A stretch of 64,000 nt of DNA from Pyrococcus kukulkanii (GCF_001577775.1 NZ_CP010835.1:1744264-1808263), one strand, 5' to 3'. Shown: positions 9,306-20,966, counted from the stretch's first letter. Numbers and translations are program-made. The notes: generated from the letters alone by a model not told the origin.

Positions 9306-10100
9306 ATGAAAGTGGAAAAGGGAGATGTTATTAGGCTACACTACATTGGCAAGGTAAAAGAAACGGGAGAGATATTTGACACAACTTACGAGGATGTTGC
9401 CAAGGATGCTGGAATTTATAATCCTAAGGGAGTCTATGGCCCGGTTCCAATTGCCGTTGGAGCAGGTCATGTTATATCTGGGTTAGATAAGAGACTTATT
9501 GGCCTTGAGGTTGGGAAAAAGTACACTATAGAAGTCCCTCCAGAGGAGGGATTCGGAGTTAGAGACCCAAGGTTGATCAAAGTATTTACTCTTGGTCAGT
9601 TCAGAAAGCAGGGAATTGTACCCTTCCCAGGACTTGAGATAGAAGTGACGACGGATGATGGAAGAAAACTGAAGGGTAGGGTTTTAACAGTTAGCGGAGG
9701 AAGGGTTAGAGTTGATTTTAATCATCCCTTAGCAGGAAAAACGTTAGTTTATGAAGTTGAAATTGTGGAAAAAGTAGAAGACCCGATAGAAAAGATAAAA
9801 GCCTTAATAGAGCTTAGACTGCCAATGATTGATACCAAAGACGTTATGATTGAAGTAGGCGAAAAAGATGTTAAGATAGACTTCACTAGGGTCGAAATAG
9901 ATCCAAAAACTCTCATTTTGGGAGAAATTCTCCTTGAGAGTGACATAAAATTCATTGGATATGAAAAAGTTGAGTTCAAGCCGACTGTGGAGGAATTACT
10001 TAAGCCAAGAGATCAGGTTTCTGAATCTGAGTCTGAGGAGGCCAAAAAAGAGGAGAAAGAAAACGGGGATAGCAATAGGGAACAAACACAATCCTCTTAA
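9306..10100 (+). CDS. Long FKBP-type peptidyl-prolyl isomerase (SlyD-like)
   Basis: A folding helper that isomerises X-Pro bonds. The FKBP part spans residues 1 to about 155. It contains the IF (insert-in-flap) chaperone domain found in SlyD and archaeal FKBPs. Motifs include GDVIRLHYIGKVKETGEIFD, GAGHVISGLDKRLIGLEVG and the flap region RVDFNHPLAGKTLVYEVEI. A further domain of about 80 residues follows (MIDTKDVMIEVGEKDVKIDF), and the protein ends in a low-complexity Glu/Lys/Ser/Gln tail from about residue 240. This is the large archaeal FKBP class (26-29 kDa). No signal peptide, so cytosolic. Confidence 0.9.
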   Translation: MKVEKGDVIRLHYIGKVKETGEIFDTTYEDVAKDAGIYNPKGVYGPVPIAVGAGHVISGLDKRLIGLEVGKKYTIEVPPEEGFGVRDPRLIKVFTLGQFRKQGIVPFPGLEIEVTTDDGRKLKGRVLTVSGGRVRVDFNHPLAGKTLVYEVEIVEKVEDPIEKIKALIELRLPMIDTKDVMIEVGEKDVKIDFTRVEIDPKTLILGEILLESDIKFIGYEKVEFKPTVEELLKPRDQVSESESEEAKKEEKENGDSNREQTQSS

Positions 10101-10123
10101 ACCCTCTTCTTTTATCTTTTATC

Positions 10124-11020
10124 ATGAGCAGGATTGAGAGACTATTAAATGATCTTAAAATAAGATTCCCTGAAAAGGATATTCAGAAAGCAGGTAATGT
10201 AATTCTAGCTTTTAGAGAGTTAGCTACCGTTCCAGTTTCCCCAGTATACCCTCGAGGCTTTCATCCTATTATAAGGCTAAAGAAAAGACTTGGGGGGATA
10301 GATAAAGAAGTTCTGATATCCCCAATTGACTTGGTAATAGTTACAAAAGCAAATATGCCAGCGTGGAGGAGGGTCTTTGATTTTCACTTGGACATAGATA
10401 TCATTGAGAGAACATCAATAAGAGGTGTTGAAAGTCTTTTAATTGGTAATAGGGATAATTTGAGAAGGGTGTATTCCGTCCTATCAAACGTTATCCCGGC
10501 AATGAGAGAACCACCCAAGAAGCTGTATTCCTTCAGAGATGAAGTTTACCTAAAATTTGAAGGTGAGAGATTTGTAAAGCTAAGAATGATTGGTTCTACC
10601 CTTGAGTTGGGCTCCTATAATATACCGTTATCTCAATTATCGAGAATATTTGGGAGAGCAGTGTTCGTCTTAGATTCTCTGTTCCATGCAAAAAATGCTG
10701 CCTTCTATAGGTTACTTTTTGCAATTTCTCTTGGTACCTTTGGCCACTTTTATGAGTTCTTTATGAAGCATATATATCCGAAGTTACCTCTGGAGCATAA
10801 GGAGTTCCTGGAGGAAATGCATGATTACAGAAACTTTCTTCAACTTCTATACTTTCATCTTTCTAGGATGAACGTTGATAGAATTGAGAACGAAGTGGGA
10901 ATCTTAATCAGGAGAAGATCCAGACCAGAAAGACCGCTTGAACTTGGTATAATCTTTAAAGAGGGTAGGGTAGATGTCTCAGATAGGATAATGAGAGCTC
11001 AAGTAACTCTCTTGGTGTAA
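10124..11020 (+). CDS. Uncharacterised protein, operon partner of trmY
   Basis: A 298-residue protein that I do not recognise. It is basic, with several Arg/Lys-rich stretches (IIRLKKRLGG, VGILIRRRSRPERPLELG) and a predicted helical segment with hydrophobic face (FVLDSLFHAKNAAFYRLLFAI). A nucleic-acid role is possible but nothing catalytic is evident. The start ATG at 10124 follows the FKBP stop by 23 bp. The stop is 3 bp before trmY, so it is most likely transcribed with that tRNA methyltransferase. I see no transmembrane helices long enough to be convincing. Confidence 0.65.
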   Translation: MSRIERLLNDLKIRFPEKDIQKAGNVILAFRELATVPVSPVYPRGFHPIIRLKKRLGGIDKEVLISPIDLVIVTKANMPAWRRVFDFHLDIDIIERTSIRGVESLLIGNRDNLRRVYSVLSNVIPAMREPPKKLYSFRDEVYLKFEGERFVKLRMIGSTLELGSYNIPLSQLSRIFGRAVFVLDSLFHAKNAAFYRLLFAISLGTFGHFYEFFMKHIYPKLPLEHKEFLEEMHDYRNFLQLLYFHLSRMNVDRIENEVGILIRRRSRPERPLELGIIFKEGRVDVSDRIMRAQVTLLV

Positions 11021-11023
11021 GCT

Positions 11024-11632
11024 ATGAGGGTGTTTATTATAAAAGCCAATGAAGCTCATACGGACTTTGATTTCAGTCTTAAGGATTTGCCAGGGACTAG
11101 TGGACGAATCGATTTAATATGTAGGGCATTAAATGCTGCATTCCATTTATCTCATTCTTTTCGTAAAAATGTTAGGGTTTATGTAACGTTTCTGGGACCT
11201 CCCGATCCTCCTAAGACTATAAGATTCGAAGGACCAAAGATAAGACCTAAGATTTTAAATCCTGATGAGATTTCAATTGCAAAGGTAATTGGAAAGGCAT
11301 TGAAAGTTGGGAGGAATATAAGAAACCCCACTAAAGAGGTTGAAGTTCTTCCTGGAATTTTTATAAGTAGAATGACCTTTGAAGACGTTGTTAAGAGGAA
11401 CGTGAAGATGAATCTTTATCTTCTTGAGGAGGGAGGTAAAGATATATCCAAGCTTGTGTTTCCAAAAGATAATTTAGCTTTTATCCTTGGAGACCACCTA
11501 GGCCTAACTAAGGAGGATCTATCATTCCTAGAAGGGATTGCTGAGAAAATAAGCATCGGGCCAAAGGCATACCTTACTTCCCATGTAATCTCGTTTGTTA
11601 ACATTTATCTCGATAGAGTGGGAATCCCTTAG
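11024..11632 (+). CDS. trmY: tRNA (pseudouridine54-N1)-methyltransferase
   Basis: It methylates pseudouridine 54 in the T-loop of archaeal tRNAs, giving 1-methylpseudouridine. It belongs to the SPOUT (trefoil-knot) superfamily. Visible features are the N-terminal [18 protein letters not shown], the [19 protein letters not shown] helix, and the C-terminal SAM-binding knot around [13 protein letters not shown] and [19 protein letters not shown]. Length (202) fits the family. It is the second gene of a pair with the unknown upstream ORF (3-bp gap). Confidence 0.92.
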   Translation: MRVFIIKANEAHTDFDFSLKDLPGTSGRIDLICRALNAAFHLSHSFRKNVRVYVTFLGPPDPPKTIRFEGPKIRPKILNPDEISIAKVIGKALKVGRNIRNPTKEVEVLPGIFISRMTFEDVVKRNVKMNLYLLEEGGKDISKLVFPKDNLAFILGDHLGLTKEDLSFLEGIAEKISIGPKAYLTSHVISFVNIYLDRVGIP

Positions 11633-11633
11633 T

Positions 11634-11650
11634 CGAAAGTTTTATAAATA
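11634..11650 (+). promoter_or_regulatory. Proteasome operon promoter (BRE/TATA)
   Basis: CGAAAGT followed by TTTATAAATA, directly after the trmY stop. Start of transcription is predicted near 11675, giving a leader of about 35 nt. It probably drives psmB, fttA, the threonine-synthase-like gene and pyrH. Confidence 0.6.
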
Positions 11651-11709
11651 TTTTATCGGATCCTCATTCAGGAACTTTCCTTCTATTCTGGAACAGCTAC
11701 ATTGAAGGG

Positions 11710-12333
11710 GTGTTGCACTTGACTGAGAAACTTAAAGGAACAACAACTGTAGGCATTGTTTGTAAGGATGGAGTGGTACTAGCTGCAGACAAAAGGGCAA
11801 GTTTTGGGAATATGGTGTACACCAAGAACGTCACTAAAATACATAAGATAGATGAGCACTTAGCCATAGCAGGGGCTGGCAGTGTTGGAGATATTCTTAA
11901 CTTGGTGAGAGTATTGAGGGCAGAGGCTAAGTTATACAGGGCAAATGTTGGAAAGCCAATGAGTGTTAAAGGTTTAGCAACACTCTTGGCGAATATACTT
12001 AATGGAACAAAGTATTTCCCGTATTCTGTGTGGTTCTTAGTAGGAGGTTATGATGACAAGCCAAGAGTCTTTTCTGTGGATATGGTAGGGGGTGTTACAG
12101 AAGATAACTATGTTGCTGCTGGTAGTGGAATGGAATTTGCGTATTCGGTGCTTGACTCTGAATATAGAGAGAATATTGGGGTAAAGGAGGGCATTAAACT
12201 TGCTATTAAGGCAATTAATGCCGCAACAAAAAGGGATGTATTCTCGGGAGATGGTATTCTTGTAGTTACCATAACCGAGGAGGGCTACAGAGAACTCAAA
12301 AATTCGGAACTGAAAACCCTTCTGAGGCAGTGA
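11710..12333 (+). CDS. psmB: Proteasome beta subunit
   Basis: Catalytic subunit of the archaeal 20S proteasome. A short propeptide of ten residues ends in Gly, and self-cleavage before Thr (LKG|TTTVG) would expose the N-terminal threonine nucleophile. The lysine in LAADKRAS and the GAGSVGDI and [11 protein letters not shown] motifs of the Ntn-hydrolase fold are present. The GTG at 11710 is taken as start because related Pyrococcus proteins begin Met-Leu-X-Leu-Thr-Glu. TTG codons at 11713 and 11719 are alternatives. Pyrococcus genomes carry two beta genes; neighbourhood with fttA matches the beta-1 locus. It is first in a tight operon. Confidence 0.93.
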   Translation: MLHLTEKLKGTTTVGIVCKDGVVLAADKRASFGNMVYTKNVTKIHKIDEHLAIAGAGSVGDILNLVRVLRAEAKLYRANVGKPMSVKGLATLLANILNGTKYFPYSVWFLVGGYDDKPRVFSVDMVGGVTEDNYVAAGSGMEFAYSVLDSEYRENIGVKEGIKLAIKAINAATKRDVFSGDGILVVTITEEGYRELKNSELKTLLRQ

Positions 12334-12337
12334 GGAG

Positions 12338-14293
12338 GTGATATATTTGATTAAGAGAGAGACCCAAGTTGATCAGATATTGAAAGACATTAGAGCTATT
12401 GTTAGTCAGATGGTGCCTAAGGAAGCAAGAATTACTGAGATAGAGTTCGAAGGACCAGAGCTTGTAATTTATGTTAAAAATCCTGAGGCTATAATGAAGA
12501 ATGGAGAGTTAATTAAGGACTTGGCAAAAGTTCTTAAAAAGAGAATAAGTATTAGGCCAGATCCTGAAGTTTTGTTACCCCCTGAGGAAGCTGAAAAAAT
12601 GATCTATGAAATTGTCCCCAAAGAGGCTGAGATTACAAATATTTCTTTTGACCCTTCTGTTGGTGAAGTTCTTATTGAAGCCAAGAAACCTGGTCTCGTT
12701 ATTGGTAAAAATGGTGAGACTCTTAGGCTAATAACTCAAAAGGTCAGATGGGCACCTAGGGTAGTTAGGACTCCTCCCTTACAAAGTCAGACGATATATT
12801 CTATAAGACAAATCCTTCAGACTGAGAGCAAGGATAGGAGAAAGTTTCTTAGACAAGTTGGGAGGAATATTTACAGGAAACCTGAATACAAAAGTAGATG
12901 GATAAGGATTACAGGTCTTGGGGGATTTAGAGAAGTTGGTAGAAGCGCTCTTTTGGTGCAAACCGATGAGAGCTTTGTCTTGGTAGATTTTGGAGTTAAT
13001 GTTGCTGCAATGAACGATCCATACAAAGCCTTCCCACATTTTGATGCACCTGAGTTTCAATACATCTTAAAAGAAGGTCTATTGGATGCGATAATAATTA
13101 CCCATGCTCATCTTGATCATAGTGGGATGCTCCCCTACTTATTTAGGTACAACCTCTTTGATGGTCCAATATATACTACCCCTCCCACTAGGGATTTGAT
13201 GGTTCTCCTTCAGAAAGACTTTATAGAGATTCAACAAAGCAATGGTCAGGAGCCTCTTTATAGGCCTAAAGATATTAAGGAAGTCATAAAGCATACAATA
13301 ACTCTTGATTATGGGGAAGTTAGGGATATATCCCCTGATATAAGATTAACTCTCCATAATGCAGGTCATATCTTAGGGTCAGCTATAGTTCATTTACACA
13401 TTGGTAATGGTCTTCACAACATAGCAATAACTGGAGACTTCAAATTCATACCAACGAGGCTCTTGGAACCAGCGAATGCAAAGTTTCCTAGGCTCGAGAC
13501 TCTCATTATGGAGTCAACGTATGGTGGGAGTAATGACATCCAAATGCCAAGAGAAGAAGCAGAGAAAAGGCTCATTGAAGTGATACATCAAACTATAAAG
13601 AGAGGAGGGAAAGTATTGATTCCAGCAATGGCCGTTGGGAGAGCCCAGGAAGTTATGATGGTTCTTGAAGAATACGCGCGGATAGGAGGTATTGATGTAC
13701 CAATATACCTTGATGGCATGATCTGGGAGGCTACTGCTATTCACACGGCTTATCCAGAGTACTTAAGCAGGAGACTTAGGGAGCAGATATTCAAGGAAGG
13801 TTATAATCCATTCCTAAGTGAGATATTCCATCCAGTGGCAAACTCCAGGGAAAGGCAAGATATCATAGACAGTAAGGAACCTGCAATAATAATAGCATCC
13901 TCGGGTATGCTAGTAGGCGGACCTAGCGTTGAATACTTTAAGCAATTAGCTCCTGATCCAAAGAACTCGATAATCTTTGTAAGTTATCAGGCTGAAGGAA
14001 CTCTTGGAAGACAGGTTCAAAACGGAGCTAGAGAGATTCCAATGATTGGGGAGGAGGGTAGAACGGAAGTTATTAAAGTGAACATGGAAGTGTATACAAT
14101 AGATGGCTTTTCAGGTCATGCCGATAGGAGAGAGCTCATGAATTATGTCGCTAAGGTGAGACCTAGGCCCGAGAGAGTGATAACAGTCCATGGAGAGCCT
14201 CAGAAATGTCTTGATCTTGCAACAAGCATACATAAGAAATTTGGACTCTCCACAAGAGCTCCAAATAACTTGGATACAATAAGGTTGAGGTGA
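12338..14293 (+). CDS. fttA: KH/metallo-beta-lactamase termination factor aCPSF1 (FttA)
   Basis: Ribonuclease that cuts nascent transcripts and terminates archaeal transcription (shown in Thermococcus and Methanococcus relatives). Residues 1-140 hold the archaeal KH domains with the GLVIGKNGETL loop. The metallo-beta-lactamase core follows, with the zinc motif THAHLDHSG, and then the beta-CASP domain. Further metal ligands lie in LHNAGHILGSA, AITGDFKF, GFSGHADRRE and VHGEP. The length equals the Pyrococcus orthologue of known structure. GTG at 12338 gives 651 residues; TTG at 12347 has the better-spaced GGAGGTGAT and would give 648. The gene begins 4 bp after psmB and is followed 4 bp later by the next gene. 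Confidence 0.93.
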   Translation: MIYLIKRETQVDQILKDIRAIVSQMVPKEARITEIEFEGPELVIYVKNPEAIMKNGELIKDLAKVLKKRISIRPDPEVLLPPEEAEKMIYEIVPKEAEITNISFDPSVGEVLIEAKKPGLVIGKNGETLRLITQKVRWAPRVVRTPPLQSQTIYSIRQILQTESKDRRKFLRQVGRNIYRKPEYKSRWIRITGLGGFREVGRSALLVQTDESFVLVDFGVNVAAMNDPYKAFPHFDAPEFQYILKEGLLDAIIITHAHLDHSGMLPYLFRYNLFDGPIYTTPPTRDLMVLLQKDFIEIQQSNGQEPLYRPKDIKEVIKHTITLDYGEVRDISPDIRLTLHNAGHILGSAIVHLHIGNGLHNIAITGDFKFIPTRLLEPANAKFPRLETLIMESTYGGSNDIQMPREEAEKRLIEVIHQTIKRGGKVLIPAMAVGRAQEVMMVLEEYARIGGIDVPIYLDGMIWEATAIHTAYPEYLSRRLREQIFKEGYNPFLSEIFHPVANSRERQDIIDSKEPAIIIASSGMLVGGPSVEYFKQLAPDPKNSIIFVSYQAEGTLGRQVQNGAREIPMIGEEGRTEVIKVNMEVYTIDGFSGHADRRELMNYVAKVRPRPERVITVHGEPQKCLDLATSIHKKFGLSTRAPNNLDTIRLR

Positions 14294-14297
14294 CCCT

Positions 14298-16309
<2,012 letters not shown>

Positions 16310-16382
16310 TCACGATGAGTGATGTATAACTTTGGTCGTAAAATACTCACTATATTCCATGAACATTAAACGTATACGAAAA

Positions 16383-16400
16383 AACATGTTACATAATGTT
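16383..16400. promoter_or_regulatory. Inverted repeat upstream of dpp operon
   Basis: AACAT-GTTACATA-ATGTT, a 5-bp inverted repeat with AACATGTT nested in it. It lies about 75 bp upstream of the dpp BRE/TATA box. It may be a regulator site for the peptide transporter, but in AT-rich DNA the evidence is weak. Confidence 0.25.
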
Positions 16401-16474
16401 TTATTTATTCCTATTTTTAATCACATAATCACCATAATATTTTAGTATAATTTATCAAACTGCCTTAACATGAA

Positions 16475-16488
16475 CGAAAAGTTTATTA
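16475..16488 (+). promoter_or_regulatory. dpp operon promoter (BRE/TATA)
   Basis: CGAAAA followed by GTTTATTA. The predicted start near 16511 leaves a short leader carrying the ribosome site GAGGTGAT at 16525-16532. Confidence 0.55.
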
Positions 16489-16538
16489 GCTCGATGAACT
16501 CTTACATTCATTCGTGGAGCTCTTGAGGTGATGCAGGT

Positions 16539-18695
16539 ATGAATAGGGCTTTGTTGACTATTCTGTTAGTTGGAATCCTCGTGTTTGGAACATTTGCTAG
16601 TGGATGTATAGGAGGAGGAACTACAACCCAGAGCCCAACACAGACCCAGTCTCCAACACAGACACAGTCACCGACTCAGACTCAATCTCCAACACAAACA
16701 GCAACGCAAACCCAGGCAGGAAAGGTTACTGACGCTATCCTCGAGCTTGGTAAGGTTACAGTCGTTGACACTAGGACTTCAATAATTATTGTAGGGCCAA
16801 AGGGATCTGAACCCTCAGTTTCAATACCAAGTGGTAAGAAGGTTATTAGGGTTACGTACGTAGTTGATGAAAAGAACACTGTTCCAGTCAAAAAGTTAAT
16901 GGAAGAAGGACAGGGATTTGGTGCAATTAACCCAGCGTTCTTCAGGGACACTAATGTTGACGCACTAGTAATTGCCGCAAGAAGGGAAACCAACCCGACG
17001 ATAAGAACTGAGCTGTTCAAGGCTCTCTATATCCTAGGTAACTACTACGTTCCAGAGGTAATCCTTGGACAGAACAGGCAACTACGTGTCTACTGGAGCT
17101 GGGTTAAGGGAAGATACTATCACCCAACTCTTCCAGAGAGGTATGACCTTCTCTGGGAAGACAAAAACGCTCCAGTTGTTGATACTGGAATTGGAACTTA
17201 CAAGAACGATCCAGAGACATACGTTATAGCAACTATCGGATGGCCAGAGAGCTTTGACCCTGCATGGACATATGAGACTTTTGGATGGGAAATCTGGCAT
17301 GAAATCGGTGACACCCTAGTTACTTATTGGAAAGAAGAAACTGAGGAAGTCACCCCAGATCTTGCAGTCGCTTGGGCTCACAACAAGGAGGGCACGGAGT
17401 GGTACTTTGTCATCAGGGGTGGTGTCAAGGCTTATGATCCATGGAATGATAAGACATATCCAATTGATGCCACTGATGTAGTCTTCACATTCTGGCGTGT
17501 TGCAAGACTTGGGCACTCTGTTAGTTGGATGGTCACGGAATTCATGAACGTTTCAGCATCTCAAGCCTTAACTGAGGAGGAGTTCGATAAGTATCTGAAG
17601 GAGCACTCACTCATTGCAGAGTACAAGGGTAAGACGGCTGAAGTGAAGTCACTCAAGGAGCTCCTTGAGTTCTTCGGTTACAATGGCCCAACTGCTGGAG
17701 TATTCAAGCTCGTTCTGCCACATCCATATGCTGCAGTACTTAACATCCTTGCAGATCCATTCCTTAGTGTAGTCCCAATGGAGTACCTCCTTGGAGACAA
17801 GTACGAAGAGGCTCTTAAGAAGAGCAACTATGGAAAGAACCCAGATGCTTGGGCTGAATATGTCCAGAAGGGTGCAAATGATGCAACTCACCAGCTCATG
17901 CACAAGAAACCCGTTGGCACTGGGCCATTCTACGTCAAGGACTACCAGGAGAACAGCTACATAGTCCTTGAGTACAATCCATACTACTGGAATGCAACCG
18001 ATAACCCAGGCCACAAGAGAGTTATCTACATAATCAACAACGACGCTGTGGCAAGAGTACAACTATTGACGACTGGAACAGCTGATGTTGCTGCAATACC
18101 AACCGATAAGATCGAAGATGTAAAGGGAGTTACTAAGGGCAACTTCAAGATTATTGTACAAACTGAGTTACTCCAGCCAATTCTAACGTTCATAGTCTAT
18201 AACACCCAGAGAGAGCCATTCAACAACGTGAAGGTTAGGCAGGCACTAGCATTTGCAATACCGTATGACCAGATCGCTAAGGTAGTCTACAATGGTCTCC
18301 TTGAGAGGAACTGGGGACCAATACCCAAGCCATGGCCAGGTTACACTGAATACGGAATAATCAAGTACACTTACAATATAGCCAAGGCTAAGCAGATGTT
18401 GCAAGAAGCAGGCATTGACCCAGCCAAGTACAAGATCAAGCTAATTTACAACGCAGGTAACGCACAGCGTGAGAAAGTCATGACACTAATCCAGAACATC
18501 TGGAGTCAGCTTGGTTTCCAGGTCACTGTTGAGAGCTATGAGTGGCCAGTCTACCTAGGGAAGACAGAGAAAGGTGACTTCGATGTCTACATCGTCGGTT
18601 GGGTTCCAGACTACCTAGACTCTGACAACTGGGTTGGCCCATTCCTCTATGGTGCCACTAAGTTCGAGGAAGTAAACATCCAGGTTTCTGGCTGA
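16539..18695 (+). CDS. dppA: Dipeptide/oligopeptide ABC transporter binding lipoprotein, circularly permuted
   Basis: Surface receptor of a peptide importer (SBP family 5). A lipoprotein signal ends at Cys23 (TFASGC), followed by a Thr/Gln/Ser/Pro linker of four TQSPTQ repeats. The order of the binding fold is unusual. Residues about 64-209 look like the normal C-terminal part of family 5 proteins (DALVIAARRETNPTIRTELF, VPEVILGQ, WSWVKGRYYHP). The usual mature N-terminus (ETYVIATIGWPESFDPAWTY) begins only at residue 226. The protein then ends at DSDNWVGPFLYGATKF, exactly where other members continue into that C-terminal part. It therefore reads as a circular permutation, not a truncation. No coding continuation follows the stop. 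Four transporter genes follow. Confidence 0.85.
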   Translation: MNRALLTILLVGILVFGTFASGCIGGGTTTQSPTQTQSPTQTQSPTQTQSPTQTATQTQAGKVTDAILELGKVTVVDTRTSIIIVGPKGSEPSVSIPSGKKVIRVTYVVDEKNTVPVKKLMEEGQGFGAINPAFFRDTNVDALVIAARRETNPTIRTELFKALYILGNYYVPEVILGQNRQLRVYWSWVKGRYYHPTLPERYDLLWEDKNAPVVDTGIGTYKNDPETYVIATIGWPESFDPAWTYETFGWEIWHEIGDTLVTYWKEETEEVTPDLAVAWAHNKEGTEWYFVIRGGVKAYDPWNDKTYPIDATDVVFTFWRVARLGHSVSWMVTEFMNVSASQALTEEEFDKYLKEHSLIAEYKGKTAEVKSLKELLEFFGYNGPTAGVFKLVLPHPYAAVLNILADPFLSVVPMEYLLGDKYEEALKKSNYGKNPDAWAEYVQKGANDATHQLMHKKPVGTGPFYVKDYQENSYIVLEYNPYYWNATDNPGHKRVIYIINNDAVARVQLLTTGTADVAAIPTDKIEDVKGVTKGNFKIIVQTELLQPILTFIVYNTQREPFNNVKVRQALAFAIPYDQIAKVVYNGLLERNWGPIPKPWPGYTEYGIIKYTYNIAKAKQMLQEAGIDPAKYKIKLIYNAGNAQREKVMTLIQNIWSQLGFQVTVESYEWPVYLGKTEKGDFDVYIVGWVPDYLDSDNWVGPFLYGATKFEEVNIQVSG
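16626..16697 (+). repeat. Four 18-bp tandem repeats (TQSPTQ linker)
   Basis: Four consecutive copies of an 18-bp unit encoding Thr-Gln-Ser-Pro-Thr-Gln, residues 30-53 of the binding protein. The unit forms the flexible, probably glycosylated stalk after the lipid-anchored cysteine. Synonymous differences between units show the repeat is not brand new, but length variation between strains is likely. Confidence 0.75.
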
Positions 18696-18801
18696 CCTTT
18701 TCTTTACCTTTTATCACTTTTAATGACCAAATTATTTTTATTTGGATATTCATATTCTTAGACGCGGATTTAAATGTGACAATGTTCATGGAGGGACAAA
18801 A

Positions 18802-19800
18802 ATGGCGAATCTGAAAAAGTTCCTAATAAGAAGGATGTTAACATTTATACCAACAATAATTGGAGTTACCCTAATAGTATTCCTAATTGCATACAAGATA
18901 CCTGCGGATCCAGTAAAGGCATGGGCTGGTGGAGAAAAGGCTACAAAGGAGGCTATGGAACTTATAAGAAAACAATACCACTTAGATAAGCCTTGGTATG
19001 ACCAATATATATTTCTAATGAAGGGACTTTTGACGAATACAATAATTGACCCTAGGACCTCAAATCCGGTAATGTATGATGTAGGAAAGAGATTCCCAGT
19101 CACTTTACAGCTTGCTATAATAGCTTTCATATTCATGCTAATTATAGGTATTCCATTAGGTATAATCTCGGCTTTGAAAAGGAATAGCTGGATAGATACA
19201 GCAGTCAGAATATTCGCCCTATTGGGAGTTTCAACACCGGCATTTTGGCTTGGTTATTTAATGTTGTACATATTTTTCGTTAAATACAGAATAACAACAA
19301 TTGCAGGAGTACCTCCAATCCCAGAACCAATAACCCGTATTCCAATGATAGATGCACTACTTCGGGGACAATTTGACATATTCAAGCAACACTTAGCTAG
19401 ATTCTGGCTACCTGGATTTACTTTAGGGTTCCTGGGGATGGGAGTTACAGCGAGATTCGTCAGAAATAGTTTCCTTGAAGCTTTAAGCTCGGATTTTGTT
19501 CAGTTCCTTAAAGCAAAAGGAGCACCAAAGATGAAAATATATAAGCATGCGTTAAAGAATGCACTTGTTCCGATAGTCACAGTTCTCGGATTACAGTTTG
19601 GTGGTCTCCTTGGAGGAACCCCAATTACTGAGACAGTCTTCGGTCTTCCAGGAATGGGTAGCTATGCCGTACAGGCAATCCAGAATTTGGACTTTCCAGT
19701 AGTTGTCGCGATAACGTTCATTTACGCCCTAATCTATGTAATAACGAACCTAATAGTGGACATCCTATACGCTATCATAGACCCGAGGGTTAGGTACTGA
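18802..19800 (+). CDS. dppB: Dipeptide/oligopeptide ABC transporter permease 1
   Basis: Integral membrane subunit of the peptide importer. It has the N-terminal membrane helix MLTFIPTIIGVTLIVFLIA, about six helices overall and the DppB/OppB-type cytoplasmic loop that docks on the ATPase (SSDFVQFLKAKGAPKMKIYK). It ends IVDILYAIIDPRVRY, as DppB-type permeases do. I chose the ATG at 18802, which follows GGAGGG. An in-frame ATG at 18742 would add 20 residues but has no ribosome site and lies in the spacer after dppA. It is separated from dppC by 11 bp. Confidence 0.9.
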   Translation: MANLKKFLIRRMLTFIPTIIGVTLIVFLIAYKIPADPVKAWAGGEKATKEAMELIRKQYHLDKPWYDQYIFLMKGLLTNTIIDPRTSNPVMYDVGKRFPVTLQLAIIAFIFMLIIGIPLGIISALKRNSWIDTAVRIFALLGVSTPAFWLGYLMLYIFFVKYRITTIAGVPPIPEPITRIPMIDALLRGQFDIFKQHLARFWLPGFTLGFLGMGVTARFVRNSFLEALSSDFVQFLKAKGAPKMKIYKHALKNALVPIVTVLGLQFGGLLGGTPITETVFGLPGMGSYAVQAIQNLDFPVVVAITFIYALIYVITNLIVDILYAIIDPRVRY

Positions 19801-19811
19801 GGTGATTTAGA

Positions 19812-20966
19812 ATGAGGGAGGAATATAAAAAGAGCATCCTAGATAAGCTTGCAGATAAACTAGTTATTGGTATCGGGAAGTTCATCACGTTGTTCAAGAA
19901 AGACTGGATGGAAAAGAACAGATCAAAGCTTGAAGAATGGAGGTTAATGCTTTATGCGCTTAATAGGTCACCACCGGCCTTAATAGGGCTATTCCTTGTG
20001 ATCTTGTTTATATTTGTAGGAATATTTGGGCCTTATCTAGCTCCCTGGAAGTATAACTTCTTCCCAACCCTATACACTTCCAACTATAGCCAGGTTTACC
20101 TAGTGCCCCCAGGAAGCAAAGCTACTCTCGAATTTTACAACAATACCGTGATTAATTATCCACTAGGTTCGGATCATTACGGTAGAGATCTCCTGAGCTT
20201 AATTTTGCAAGGTGCTAGAACAAGCTTTGTGATTTCAATAATAGTTATCGCCTTGGGAGTACCCTTAGGGATACTCTTAGGACTCATAGCAGGATACTAT
20301 GGTGGGAAAGTCGACGAGCTGATAATGCGTATAACTGATATGTTTCTATCGTTCCCAGCGCTAATACTCGCAATAGCATTCTCTGCAGTTCTTCCGGATA
20401 GGCTTCAAGCTTTAATTACTAGCCACCCTCTCTTGGAGAAGATAGTACTGGCTATATTTGCCCTAGACAAGAGAGAGGCTGGTAACTTAGGAAGGTTGCT
20501 TGCAGTCATAGTTGCAATGATTATAGTATGGTGGCCTGGGTATGCTAGAATTACAAGAGGATCAACTTTAACAGAAAGGGAAAAGTTGTACGTTGAAGCG
20601 GCAAGGGCTATAGGTCTACCTACAAGAACTATACTCTTCAGGCATATCTTGCCAAATATTATTGGCCCAATCTTAGTTTATATCACACTCGACTTTGGTG
20701 GCGTTGTTCTAATGGAAGCTGGCCTCAGCTTCCTGGGTCTTGGTGCTACGCCTCCAATAGCGGACTGGGGTAGAATAGTATACGACGGTGCCCAATACTT
20801 CCCAAGATGTTGGTGGCTCGTCTTTTATCCGGGACTTGTTGTACTGCTAACGGCCCTAGGATGGAACTTGCTTGGTGATGGTCTAAGAGACATCCTCGAT
20901 CCAAAGACAAGAAGAAGTATAGAATTCAAGGTTAAGAAGCAAAAGGAGGGTGAGGAAGGTGCCTGA
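19812..20966 (+). CDS. dppC: Dipeptide/oligopeptide ABC transporter permease 2
   Basis: Second membrane subunit of the importer. The N-terminal cytosolic segment of about 60 residues precedes LIGLFLVILFIFVGIFGPYL. An extracellular loop follows, then the DppC/OppC core with NYPLGSDHYGRDLLSLILQG and the ATPase-docking loop EREKLYVEAARAIGLPTRTI. It is longer (384) than typical bacterial DppC (about 300) because of the N-terminal extension and an insertion around residues 190-215. It overlaps the start of dppD by 8 bp and so is translationally coupled to it. Confidence 0.9.
   Translation: MREEYKKSILDKLADKLVIGIGKFITLFKKDWMEKNRSKLEEWRLMLYALNRSPPALIGLFLVILFIFVGIFGPYLAPWKYNFFPTLYTSNYSQVYLVPPGSKATLEFYNNTVINYPLGSDHYGRDLLSLILQGARTSFVISIIVIALGVPLGILLGLIAGYYGGKVDELIMRITDMFLSFPALILAIAFSAVLPDRLQALITSHPLLEKIVLAIFALDKREAGNLGRLLAVIVAMIIVWWPGYARITRGSTLTEREKLYVEAARAIGLPTRTILFRHILPNIIGPILVYITLDFGGVVLMEAGLSFLGLGATPPIADWGRIVYDGAQYFPRCWWLVFYPGLVVLLTALGWNLLGDGLRDILDPKTRRSIEFKVKKQKEGEEGA

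Noticed and set aside
16539-18695. The binding protein gene looked 3'-truncated because the usual C-terminal part is missing.
   Set aside because: The missing part is recognisable near the N-terminus, and no coding remnant follows the stop, so permutation explains it better than truncation.
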